DNA from: an uncultured Pseudoalteromonas sp.
GTDB taxonomy: Bacteria; Pseudomonadota; Gammaproteobacteria; Enterobacterales; Alteromonadaceae
Length of the DNA: 64,000 bases
Assembly: GCA_947493455.1 (NCBI GenBank)
Contig: CANLRB010000001.1
Span: forward strand, 124,001-188,000
Reading direction: 5' to 3'
The translations under genes and the position numbers were made by a program. How positions within the stretch are numbered: the stretch's first letter is position 1; every line of letters begins with the position of its first letter. Shown piece after piece: positions 54,871 through 63,438 of the stretch. The notes under the pieces are model-generated. The model worked only from the letters and a program-made list of their open reading frames with translations, was not told the origin of the DNA and did not search any database.

Positions 54871-57036
54871 ATGAAACTAAGAGCATACCTAGCCCATAGC
54901 ACAATTAGTATTATCGCGTTAACGCTGATAACGCTTTCTCATATAAAACTTATACCCAACCCCGTTCTCATTGAATTTGAAAACGTGCTTTACGATATAC
55001 GTTTACGTGCAACCATGCCGAACACCCAAAACACAGATATTGTTATTATTGATATCGATGAAAAGAGTTTATCGGAACAAGGCCATTGGCCATGGCAACG
55101 CGACAAATTAGCCAACCTAGTCAACAGCTTATTTGATCATTACCAACTTGATAGTCTCGGCTTTGATATGGTATTCGCCGAACCACAACCAAGTACAGCA
55201 ATAAGTTTAATAGAGCAATTAAGCCAAGCAGAACCCAATATAAACTTTGAACAATACAGGGAAAAATTTAATTTTGACTATCACTTTGCCGAAAGTATTT
55301 TTGCACGCAATATCGTATTGGGATATGTGTTTAAACAAACTCATAATCAAAGCACTACATTACAAGTTGGCCAGCTGCCAATGCCAATCTCAGCGCAAAG
55401 TATACTCGGTGATGCCGCCGAAAAACTTTATTTGCCCGTTGGCTATACAGCCAACATTGCCGATCTGCAATTTGCTACCGACTATGGTGGGTTCTTTGAC
55501 TATGTACGCGACGATGATACATTACGTAAAGTACCCTTACTACAAAATTATCAAGCTAATCTTTACCCAGCACTTGCACTGCAACTTGCCGCAACATCGC
55601 TGAATCAACCATATCAATTTATACTAAGCGCTGACAAAAAGGTGATAGAAACAATAAAAATCGGCAACATTCACATACCCGTTGATGAAACGGCATCGAT
55701 GTATGTGCCATTTCGCGGCACTATGGGAAGCTTTCACTATTTATCTGCGACAGACATTATTAATCAACGTTTGCCACTAAATATACTTAAAAACAAAATA
55801 GGCATCGTTGGAACAAGTGCTGCTGGGTTACTCGACTTACGAGCGACACCAGTTGGCGAAAGCTATGCAGGAGTCGAAGTACATGCCAATACACTCGCGG
55901 GTATTTTGGAACAGCGCGTAAAAACGAAGCCCGACTATGCGTTAGGCTTAGAGGTGCTGCAATTATTGGTGCTTGCCATCCTAATGGCGTTTATTTACCC
56001 GCGCTTGAGTCCGCGCAATAGTCTGTTATTTTTAATTTCAATCGCAGCATCAATCATTGCAATCAATATGTATTTTTGGCTGTACCAAGCATTTATTTTT
56101 GAGCTCGCAGCAGCGCTTAGCTTACTTGCACTATCGTCTTTTTTTCACACCAGTTATAACTTTTTTATTGAACAAAAAAATAAACGTCAATTATCTAAAG
56201 TGTTTGGTCAATACATTCCAAGCCAAGTTGTTGATAGCTTTGACCTTGATGAAGCACAAATGACCTTATCAGGAGAAAGCCGCGTTATGACAGTCTTCTT
56301 CGCCGATGTACGTAATTTCACTAATATCTCTGAAAAAATGGCACCTGCAGATCTGACAAAAATGATGAATGCATTTTTAACGCCTGTTACCAAACAAATT
56401 CATCTGGCACGTGGCACAATAGATAAATACATGGGAGATGCCGTCATGGCATTTTGGGGAGCACCGGTAAAAGATGCTGAGCATGCAAATCATGCAGTTT
56501 CAGCCTCATTTGCAATTTTAAAAGCAATTGAGACAGTGAACCATGACTTTGTCAAATCTGGCTGGCCAAAAATCGCTCTCGGTATCGGCCTAAGCAGCGG
56601 TGAAATGAATGTCGGTAATATGGGTTCTGAATTCCGAGTGGCGTACACAGTCATGGGCGATGCTGTAAACTTAGGTTCTCGGTTAGAAGGGCTGACCAAA
56701 GTTTATGGACAAGCCATATTAGTCAGCGAGCAAACTCAGCGTCTGGATACCCAACATCACTTCTTAACGATTGACAAAGTTCGCGTGAAAGGAAAACAAC
56801 AACCCATCACTATCTATGCACCAGTTATGGAAATAACAACGCAACACCAATTAGTTGAAGCCGCATTAACGGCTTATTGGCAGGGTAATTTTGATAATGC
56901 GCTTGCTAAATTGGAACAAATAACCACTCCTGATTTAGCAACCCTAAAACAGCTCTATTTGGTGCGCTGCGAACAATTTAAAACAACCCCGCCACCGTTA
57001 GATTGGGACGGTGTATTTGACCACAAAACAAAATAA
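54871..57036 (+). CDS. CHASE2-domain adenylate cyclase
   Basis: A 721-residue membrane signalling enzyme. An N-terminal helix leads to a CHASE2 extracytoplasmic sensor (about 30-330: DIVIIDIDEKSLSEQGHWPWQR, GFDMVFAEPQP), three membrane helices (about 360-430) and a class III cyclase domain (about 460-660). Metal-binding D479 (FFADVRNFT) and D523 (GDAVMAFWGAP) are present. The adenine-selecting K519 (TIDKYMGD) and D597 (MGDAVNLGSRLEG) point to ATP and cAMP, not cGMP. A short C-terminal helical region follows. There is no clear Shine-Dalgarno. It stands 116 bp after the PKD gene on the same strand; FecR and CHASE2 cyclase genes are commonly linked, so it probably belongs to this module. Confidence 0.9.
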   Translation: MKLRAYLAHSTISIIALTLITLSHIKLIPNPVLIEFENVLYDIRLRATMPNTQNTDIVIIDIDEKSLSEQGHWPWQRDKLANLVNSLFDHYQLDSLGFDMVFAEPQPSTAISLIEQLSQAEPNINFEQYREKFNFDYHFAESIFARNIVLGYVFKQTHNQSTTLQVGQLPMPISAQSILGDAAEKLYLPVGYTANIADLQFATDYGGFFDYVRDDDTLRKVPLLQNYQANLYPALALQLAATSLNQPYQFILSADKKVIETIKIGNIHIPVDETASMYVPFRGTMGSFHYLSATDIINQRLPLNILKNKIGIVGTSAAGLLDLRATPVGESYAGVEVHANTLAGILEQRVKTKPDYALGLEVLQLLVLAILMAFIYPRLSPRNSLLFLISIAASIIAINMYFWLYQAFIFELAAALSLLALSSFFHTSYNFFIEQKNKRQLSKVFGQYIPSQVVDSFDLDEAQMTLSGESRVMTVFFADVRNFTNISEKMAPADLTKMMNAFLTPVTKQIHLARGTIDKYMGDAVMAFWGAPVKDAEHANHAVSASFAILKAIETVNHDFVKSGWPKIALGIGLSSGEMNVGNMGSEFRVAYTVMGDAVNLGSRLEGLTKVYGQAILVSEQTQRLDTQHHFLTIDKVRVKGKQQPITIYAPVMEITTQHQLVEAALTAYWQGNFDNALAKLEQITTPDLATLKQLYLVRCEQFKTTPPPLDWDGVFDHKTK

Positions 57037-57056
57037 AGGGTTATCTAGCCCCTTTA
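57034..57056. terminator. Possible bidirectional hairpin between cyclase and DUF2834 genes
   Basis: TAAAGGG (57034-57040) pairs with CCCTTTA (57050-57056). It includes the cyclase stop codon and overlaps the end of the convergent gene. There is no long T run, so it is tentative. Confidence 0.4.
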
Positions 57057-57364
57057 GCTTCCAATGTAACGGTTCGAAAATATAAGTAAAGAGGTAGGCC
57101 GCAAGATACACCGATACATAAAGTTGAAATAACCGCCAAATAGGCACGCGCTACATGATTCTTTTTAGCATCTACTAAAATAAAAAGGATGAGTACGATG
57201 CCACTAATTAAGACATCCAACCAAGCAAATAGACTAATTTGCGATTCAATAATCGTTTGGATTAAAAGAACTAGGTTAAACCCGTGTAATTCGAACCAAG
57301 GAATCAAAGCTGCAAGTGGAATGATTGCACCCAAAAATGTAAAAAGTAAGTATATATGCTTCAT
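57041..57364 (-). CDS. DUF2834 small membrane protein
   Basis: A 107-residue inner-membrane protein with three hydrophobic helices (about 4-24, 46-66 and 76-96). LFAWLDVLISGIVLILFILVDAKKNHVARAYL is the family's typical core. The function of DUF2834 is unknown. The Shine-Dalgarno is AAGGACAGG. It lies 45 bp downstream of the AttH-like gene on the same strand and could be co-transcribed, though a small hairpin lies between them. Confidence 0.82.
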   Translation of the reverse strand: MKHIYLLFTFLGAIIPLAALIPWFELHGFNLVLLIQTIIESQISLFAWLDVLISGIVLILFILVDAKKNHVARAYLAVISTLCIGVSCGLPLYLYFRTVTLEAKGAR

Positions 57365-57409
57365 TGCCTGTCCTTAAACACCATTTACTGTAAAGGCCCT
57401 TTACAGCTT

Positions 57410-58495
57410 TTAATAGCCTGTCATTTCTGCGTATCCCCGTCCTGACATACCACCTGACACGCGAATACGTCCTTCCCAATACGGAATCGTTAATTGATTT
57501 CGAGAATCTTTTACCACGGTATCAATATAAATAGGTAGCTCACCATCTAATTTTAAGCGCCATTGAGATGGATAGTCTGTATTATCTAGTTTCACCCAAT
57601 CAATCACCTCAAGGTTTACTTCTTCATTGCTAATATTGACTACCTCACCATTTTCGTTAATGTGCGAACCACTGCAATTATCATATTGATTATTTTGATC
57701 ACGAATACAAAACAGCATTAAACCGTTTTTACTATTCGTATCTTGAATGCTAAACCAATCCCAACCCAATTGATTGCGATCAAGCAAACTGGCAGACCAT
57801 TCTCTGTCGTACCATGCATCGCCAGTAACTTGATATCGCTGACCTTTATAAATCAGCTCGCCGGTGGCTTTAAGAAAGGGGTAACTGAAATAATACGATG
57901 CGTGACCGCTTTGTGTTTTTACGCTATAACCGTTATCACCGTGAAAAACCACCGGGCTATCGGTAAGTGTTAAATTAACGGCTACATCTCCGTCAATAGC
58001 CGACAATTTGAGTGGCAAAAATTCATCTTCAGTGCTTGCCAAGTGCCAGTCGTCGATAAACGCATTAAACGGGTTTATTGAAATACCAGCTTGGTTTACC
58101 CGAGCAAAACGCTCAAACGATTGATGAGAGCTATCGTCTTGCACAGCAAAATGAGCAAAATAGAATTGCCCATCCCACCAAAAGTTTGGTTTTGTTTCGC
58201 TGTCAACACGCGCTCTGAATAACGTCCATTGCACACCGAACTGTTTGCCACTTTGCGTCTCTAGATTACTAGTTAGATACCACCACTCGATACCTTGTTT
58301 TGCATGTGCGCCATGATCTTTAGGAAATGAAATAACATAATTCGGTTTGACCGTTTCACCAAATTGCAAGTTCAGGGACTGAGGCACAGTAAGCGTTTTC
58401 TCTGATCCACAGCCAAGTAACCCGAGCACGAACGCTAACAACATACCGAGTGCACCAATAACTTTTGCATCGCTATAATTATTACCAAGCCTCAT
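57410..58495 (-). CDS. AttH-like / CrtC-family lipocalin-type lipoprotein
   Basis: A 361-residue lipoprotein (lipobox GLLGC, Cys about 29) of the AttH/carotenoid 1,2-hydratase-like family, which has two lipocalin-like beta domains. Family marks are FPKDHGAHAKQGIEWWYLTS, QWTLFRARV, FYFAHFAVQD, TGDAWYDREWS and LGWDWFSIQ. The ATG overlaps the permease stop by 4 bp (ATGA) with GGAGGT upstream. In attEFGH-type operons an ABC exporter and this exported protein act together, possibly moving or binding a lipid or hydrophobic compound at the envelope. True hydratase activity is not implied. Its C-terminus reads YAEMTGY. Confidence 0.85.
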   Translation of the reverse strand: MRLGNNYSDAKVIGALGMLLAFVLGLLGCGSEKTLTVPQSLNLQFGETVKPNYVISFPKDHGAHAKQGIEWWYLTSNLETQSGKQFGVQWTLFRARVDSETKPNFWWDGQFYFAHFAVQDDSSHQSFERFARVNQAGISINPFNAFIDDWHLASTEDEFLPLKLSAIDGDVAVNLTLTDSPVVFHGDNGYSVKTQSGHASYYFSYPFLKATGELIYKGQRYQVTGDAWYDREWSASLLDRNQLGWDWFSIQDTNSKNGLMLFCIRDQNNQYDNCSGSHINENGEVVNISNEEVNLEVIDWVKLDNTDYPSQWRLKLDGELPIYIDTVVKDSRNQLTIPYWEGRIRVSGGMSGRGYAEMTGY

Positions 58496-60885
58496 CTTAT
58501 ACCTCCATCACGACGCGTAATTCGGCGCAGCGGCAGCAACGCAATCACCAGTGAAAAAGCAAACACAATAACCGCCATAACGAGTAAAAGCTGCCAATTT
58601 ATCTGCATTGCGATGGTCCAGCCAAAAGCGATAGGCATTACATAGTTAAGCAGTACAAAGCCAAGCAAAATACCAAGCGGCACAGCAAATAAGATTGCTA
58701 ATAAAATAATAATGCCAGTTTGCGCAAGTTTCGCGACTAACAATTGACCCGATGTCACCCCCAGCATATGTAAAATATGAAGCTGGTGCTTTTGATTCGC
58801 ATTTAAACTTAGGAGGCTTATACAAATACTTAACAGTGCAATTGCCATAATAAACCCATTGAGGGCATGGCTCACTTTAAAGGTATTATTAAACAAGTTT
58901 TTAGCGAAGTCTTTAAATTGCTTATTCGCAATAATTTGCCCGCTATCGAGCGATAGTAATTCAGCTAGTTGAGCGGAAAAAGCAGCACCATCAACAGTGC
59001 CTTTCAAATAAAGGCTAAAACCATACTGCTCTTGCAAAAGCTTTGTTTGTTGGTGCTCCGCTTCTAAGATCATGACTGTCGCAGTTGTATTACCATAGTC
59101 GTAAAAAAAGTCACGAATTGTGCATCGATAATTTAGCTGATTTTGCATAAACTCGATGGTATCGCCAATGCGATAGCCAAGTTTCAAATACATAGGTTCA
59201 TTAGCAATACATACGCCAGGGGCCAACGTATCTGGCGAAACACGTTGACCGGATGTTAATTGCATATGTTGGTAATAATGCCAATCAGATCCAAGACTCA
59301 CTAAGCTTGTCGGAAATCCGTTCACGTCACCGTCGCTTGAGTTATACACACCGACCATGTCAATTTCTGGTAGCGCGGTTAACATTTGTCGATTTGATTC
59401 GCTGGCATCAACACGCACATATAAATCAGCGCGCAATTGTTTTTCTAAATGCGAAGTGAGTGTAAGACTAAAGCTATTCACCATCACCTGCATGCCAATG
59501 GCACTGCCAAGGGCAATAAGAATAGCTAAAATTGAAATTTTAATGTCGTTTAGGTGAGCCGCACTATCCCCTATGAGCCAAACCAACAGCGGATGGCGAA
59601 ACCTAATCGGCAAGGCAATGACAAAACGGATAACCACTGGCGTTAACACGATAAATACAAGCAAAACCGACAAGCACATTAATAGCGCCTGCATCGCGCT
59701 TACTGCAAAGTAAAAAAAATAGAAAAACGCGCTCCCTGCAAATGTAAGCGCAATAATTTGCCAACGGTTGTGGGCAGTCGCATGCTTGGAGCGGCTACCA
59801 AACATAATAACAGCAATTGCGACCATGTTAATTAACAAACCCAAACCAAAGTGGTGCCATTGCCACTGGATGGTTAAAACTTGATCTAATCGATAGAGGC
59901 CCATCAGCGTTCTATTCACGTCAAGAACCAAGGCATTCGCAATGAGGTAGCCACCTAATGTGCCAATAAAAGCAGTGATAATAGCCAGTAGAACAAATTC
60001 AATAGCAAGGGCTTTTACTATTTTGGTGCGAGTACAGCCTAATACAAAAAGTTGTTCCATCAATTTAAATCGTGCCGACAAAGTTAGCTTCACAGCATTA
60101 AAGCTTAAAAAAGCCGCGACCACATAACCAAGCATAGCGAGTGCCGTGAGATTAAAGAAAAATGCACCGGAGAGAACATCAAAGTCTTGTTGTTCGACGG
60201 GTTCAATTCGCGCCTTTGCTTTAATTGAGTCTTGTATTTTCGGTAACTGAGACGACGTTACGCCGGCCAGCTCAATATAGCTAAGCTTATTATCGATATT
60301 AAGTAAACGTGACACTAACACAATATCGGCAACAGCCCATGGACCAAGATCATCGAGCAAAGAAATTTGCTCAAGGCGTTCGCCCGACGCCAAAACGAGC
60401 TGAGGTTGCGGTGTACTATCAAGTAGACCAAGTGTTTCAGCAACCCGAGAATCTACAAATACATGTCGCATACTCAAGTCATTAAATGAGTCATTTTTCT
60501 GCTCAGAAAATACCAGCGAATCCGAATTCGATGTCAACCACATCAAGGTATTCACGCCTTTTAGTGAAATTCGTTTTGCATTAGCTAAGCGTACTTTTCC
60601 CTCTAATACGGGTTGTGCTGTAACGATTCCAAGCCTGCGTAATTCAACCCAAATCGCGGCGTCAATATAAGACTGACCCTTGAGCGGTTTAATTAAATGT
60701 GTGATCGGATCGGCTATTAACGCTGAACTGTGCGCATAACGCTGACTTGCTTCTTGATTCAGTCCTGCAATTGCAGTTATCAGTGCGCTGCCTAAACTGA
60801 GCCCAAGGATAAAGAGCAACATGAGTAAAGGATGTTTTCGGTAAAACGCCCAGTGCACTCCGAGAATTATTTTTATCTCATTCAT
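58492..60885 (-). CDS. ABC transporter permease, FtsX/MacB-type (AttF/AttG-like fusion)
   Basis: A 797-residue inner-membrane permease with an N-terminal helix, a large periplasmic part (about 45-240), three helices, a middle region, a second periplasmic region (about 455-650) and three final helices with ANQKHQLHILHMLGVTSGQL. It thus has two FtsX-like halves, each with a periplasmic loop and helices. Such permeases act mechanically to pull lipids or proteins, not as simple pores. The ATG at 60885 overlaps the ATPase gene by 8 bp; a TTG three bases upstream is an alternative. The downstream AttH-like gene overlaps by 4 bp, so the three are one operon. Confidence 0.86.
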   Translation of the reverse strand: MNEIKIILGVHWAFYRKHPLLMLLFILGLSLGSALITAIAGLNQEASQRYAHSSALIADPITHLIKPLKGQSYIDAAIWVELRRLGIVTAQPVLEGKVRLANAKRISLKGVNTLMWLTSNSDSLVFSEQKNDSFNDLSMRHVFVDSRVAETLGLLDSTPQPQLVLASGERLEQISLLDDLGPWAVADIVLVSRLLNIDNKLSYIELAGVTSSQLPKIQDSIKAKARIEPVEQQDFDVLSGAFFFNLTALAMLGYVVAAFLSFNAVKLTLSARFKLMEQLFVLGCTRTKIVKALAIEFVLLAIITAFIGTLGGYLIANALVLDVNRTLMGLYRLDQVLTIQWQWHHFGLGLLINMVAIAVIMFGSRSKHATAHNRWQIIALTFAGSAFFYFFYFAVSAMQALLMCLSVLLVFIVLTPVVIRFVIALPIRFRHPLLVWLIGDSAAHLNDIKISILAILIALGSAIGMQVMVNSFSLTLTSHLEKQLRADLYVRVDASESNRQMLTALPEIDMVGVYNSSDGDVNGFPTSLVSLGSDWHYYQHMQLTSGQRVSPDTLAPGVCIANEPMYLKLGYRIGDTIEFMQNQLNYRCTIRDFFYDYGNTTATVMILEAEHQQTKLLQEQYGFSLYLKGTVDGAAFSAQLAELLSLDSGQIIANKQFKDFAKNLFNNTFKVSHALNGFIMAIALLSICISLLSLNANQKHQLHILHMLGVTSGQLLVAKLAQTGIIILLAILFAVPLGILLGFVLLNYVMPIAFGWTIAMQINWQLLLVMAVIVFAFSLVIALLPLRRITRRDGGIR

Positions 60886-61534
60886 CAATACGGCCGCTTT
60901 TTAACACTGCAACGCGGTCAAAGTAAGTTGTTAATTGCTGACTATGTGTCACCATGACCAAATTAATGTTTCGCTCTTTACATAACTGCGTCATTAGTTT
61001 AACGACTTGATGACTGCGTGCCTGGTCTAGGTTACCCGTTGGTTCATCCGCTAAAATTAGTTTTGGTTGATTTAAAATAGCGCGCGCTATGCCAACTCGC
61101 TGCTGTTCACCACCGGAGAGTTGTTCAGGAAACGCATTAAGTTTGTTTACCAAACCCAAATCACCGACTAGCTCTTCAAACTCTGAGTGATGCTGATGGC
61201 GGCCATTTAAGTGATGTTGAAAGAGAATGTTTTGTTTTACAGTTAAGCAGTCAAGCAATTGATAATGCTGAAAGATAAGGCCGATTTTTCGCCGATAAAA
61301 AGCAAGTTGGTCACTAGAATATTGTTCAATTGATTCCCCGTTTACAATAACTGAACCGGAATTTGGCAATAGTAACCCGGCCAAGATATTCAGTAAGGTG
61401 GTTTTACCTGAACCACTATCACCAAGCAACGCCAGTTGTTCACCGCTTTTTAATGAAAGCGACAAGTTGTCTATAATCAGCTGCCTCTGATCGCCGTCAT
61501 TGCGACTGAACGATACATTGTTAATTTCAATCAT
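60878..61534 (-). CDS. ABC transporter ATPase (LolD/MacB type, AttE-like)
   Basis: A 218-residue ATP-binding subunit. Walker A is GDSGSGKTT, the signature is LSGGEQQRVGIARAIL, Walker B is LILADEPTGNLD, and the H-loop is MVTHSQ. This matches the LolD/MacB subgroup that works with FtsX-type permeases. The ATG at 61534 is preferred because GACGAGGTC lies 7 bases upstream and the next residues (MIEINNVSFS) are the normal family start; the longer frame adds an atypical basic extension. It is first in the operon with permease and AttH-like lipoprotein. It powers export or extraction at the inner membrane. Confidence 0.9.
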   Translation of the reverse strand: MIEINNVSFSRNDGDQRQLIIDNLSLSLKSGEQLALLGDSGSGKTTLLNILAGLLLPNSGSVIVNGESIEQYSSDQLAFYRRKIGLIFQHYQLLDCLTVKQNILFQHHLNGRHQHHSEFEELVGDLGLVNKLNAFPEQLSGGEQQRVGIARAILNQPKLILADEPTGNLDQARSHQVVKLMTQLCKERNINLVMVTHSQQLTTYFDRVAVLKSGRIDE

Positions 61535-61721
61535 AGTTGACCTCGTCGCTAAAGCGCATCTTAAATCCATTTTTGTTAAAAACACGGTGACTATTTTTAA
61601 CGCAATACCAATGTCACTAAATAAGTGTACCTATTTGTTTTTTATGAACAAGGTTATTTGTCATGTATTTTGATACAATCGGTTTATACTTAAAATTCGA
61701 GAATCAGTTTTGCTACCATAC

Positions 61722-62540
61722 ATGGCCCAATTGAAAATTTGTTTTTGTATGCTTTTGCTATTTTTGCGCTCTGCTTCAGCGGACGAATATACGGTGCTTT
61801 ATGAACATTATCCACCGAATTCATTTGTGAAATCAGAGCGTCAAGTTGAAGGCTTTTTAGTCGATTTAACAAAAGAGATTTTTAAACAAGCAAATTTAAA
61901 CGCAAACTATTACGGCTATCCATGGTCTCGCGCATACAAAACCGCTCTTTCTGAGAAAAACACACTTATCGTTGCAATGCGCAAAACACCTGAGCGAGAA
62001 CGGCTTTTTCATTGGGCGGGGACCGTATTTTTTAGAGGTAATGATCCTTGGAACAAAAGTAACGATGAGCAAATTGTGCTATTTTCAGATAAACTAAAGC
62101 CGATTGACGTCTCAACACTCGAACAAGCAAAGCAGTATAGTGTGAGCTTTATCCGAGAAGACGCACTGATCGCACAAATCAAACCCAATGAAATTTGGTC
62201 GCAAGAGCGTATTTTACTTGCACCAGATTGGCCTACATCAATACAACAAATGTTGCAAGGGCGTGTCTCTTTTGTCGCAGGATATAAAGGCTATATGGAA
62301 ATTTATTTAGACGAAAACCCTGAATTTCGCTCTCGCATTCACGAACAACTTATCCTTGATACAAAGCAACAGACCCCCCTTTATTTTGCCTTCAATATAA
62401 ATACGTCTATGGAAACGATCGATGCATTTAACAAGGCACATAACAAAGTCATGAACAATGGCACCTATCACCAGCTGCTCGCTAAATGGCGCGTTAAGTT
62501 GCAAGCTATTGAGTCAGAGAAAGCTCGACTCAAAAATTAA
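61722..62540 (+). CDS. Periplasmic solute-binding protein, family 3
   Basis: A 272-residue exported protein with signal peptide (to RSASA, about residue 20) of the SBP_bac_3 (amino-acid-binding-like) group. It keeps the usual YPPNSF start and GFLVDLTKEIFKQANL, and later WPTSIQQMLQGRVSFVAGYKG. There are no permease genes next to it, so it may be an orphan binding protein or a sensor component. The ATG at 61722 is preferred over a TTG 12 bases upstream. It is divergent from the ABC operon. Ligand unknown; amino acids or small organic acids are typical of the family. Confidence 0.83.
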   Translation: MAQLKICFCMLLLFLRSASADEYTVLYEHYPPNSFVKSERQVEGFLVDLTKEIFKQANLNANYYGYPWSRAYKTALSEKNTLIVAMRKTPERERLFHWAGTVFFRGNDPWNKSNDEQIVLFSDKLKPIDVSTLEQAKQYSVSFIREDALIAQIKPNEIWSQERILLAPDWPTSIQQMLQGRVSFVAGYKGYMEIYLDENPEFRSRIHEQLILDTKQQTPLYFAFNINTSMETIDAFNKAHNKVMNNGTYHQLLAKWRVKLQAIESEKARLKN

Positions 62541-62588
62541 CTGCCTTTCCATTAACACAATAAAAAATAGACTTTGGCTTTATTAACT

Positions 62589-63044
62589 ATGAAACTTCGC
62601 GACGCAAACATAAACGACATTCCAGCCCTTAGAACGCTCGAACAAGCGGTAGTCACTGCTGAGCGCCCTTTTAATAGCAACATCAAAGAGTCTGATGTTA
62701 CTTACTATGATCTTGAGCACCTACTAGACAATGTTGACTCAAAACTCATTGTTATCGAAGATAAGCAACATATTATTGCATGCGGCTATTGCCAAATTCG
62801 CCAGTCAAAAAATGCGTATAACCATGATCGTCACGGCTATTTAGGTTTTATGTACGTCGACAGTGCGTATCGTGGTAAAGGATTAAATAAGGACGTCATG
62901 CAACATTTAATGGCATGGGCGCAGACTCAGCACATAAGGGATTTTTATCTCGACGTTTATGCTGGTAATAATCCTGCAATTAAGGCATATCGTAAGCTCG
63001 GTTTTCAAAATTCCCTGATAGAAATGAAACTACATTTGGAGTGA
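62589..63044 (+). CDS. GNAT family N-acetyltransferase
   Basis: A 151-residue acetyl-CoA-dependent N-acetyltransferase. Motif A is YVDSAYRGKGLNKDVMQHLM, including the pyrophosphate-binding R/G loop (R-G-K-G-L). The C-terminal strand DFYLDVYAGNNPAIKAYRKLGF is the typical end of the fold. The ATG at 62589 is preferred over the earlier start at 62574, since MKLRDANINDI is the normal GNAT opening. The acceptor substrate is unknown. The gene ends 4 bp before a repeat element. Confidence 0.88.
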   Translation: MKLRDANINDIPALRTLEQAVVTAERPFNSNIKESDVTYYDLEHLLDNVDSKLIVIEDKQHIIACGYCQIRQSKNAYNHDRHGYLGFMYVDSAYRGKGLNKDVMQHLMAWAQTQHIRDFYLDVYAGNNPAIKAYRKLGFQNSLIEMKLHLE

Positions 63045-63047
63045 CTA

Positions 63048-63313
63048 ATACCAATTTCATTAAATAATCGGTCATTCAGCGAGAATCAAAAAGCTTTTAG
63101 GCAAGGCATTGATTGCAGACAAGGGTGGTTCCCTTATCAAAATCAATAACGTAGTATAAAAGCTTTTTGAACTCGCCCTTTGGGAGCTTGTCAGAAGCAC
63201 GATAATTGCGCCAAATTTTCTCGATGTAGAACCACTATACCTTCATAAATTTTGCTTATTCTAGCACTTCTGACATAGCTCTGAACTGTTCTATTATTTA
63301 ATGAAATTGGTAT
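63048..63313. mobile_element. MITE-like element with perfect 21-bp terminal inverted repeats
   Basis: The ends at 63048-63068 and 63293-63313 are exact inverted repeats over 21 bp (starting ATACCAATTTCATTAA). Inside lies a second inverted repeat of 14 bp (63086-63099 and 63157-63170, core AAAAAGCTTTTA) with further pairing (ATTGATT/AATCAAT and AAGGG/CCCTT), so the left half would fold into a long hairpin. There is no transposase or coding frame. The flanks allow a short TAA or TA duplication, which is uncertain. It occupies the space after the GNAT gene. Confidence 0.8.
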
Positions 63314-63438
63314 AATTTAGCTTCAAAGAAAAATGTTTTTTTAAAATGACGACTTTCTAAAAACTTTTCTAAATTTATTGTCGACCAATTAAATAACCGT
63401 AAATAAACAATGATCACCGACTATTTAAGAGGCTTACA

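Noticed and set aside
57388-57406. CTGTAAAG/CTTTACAG hairpin after the AttH-like gene
   Set aside because: No T run on the minus strand; termination not supported.
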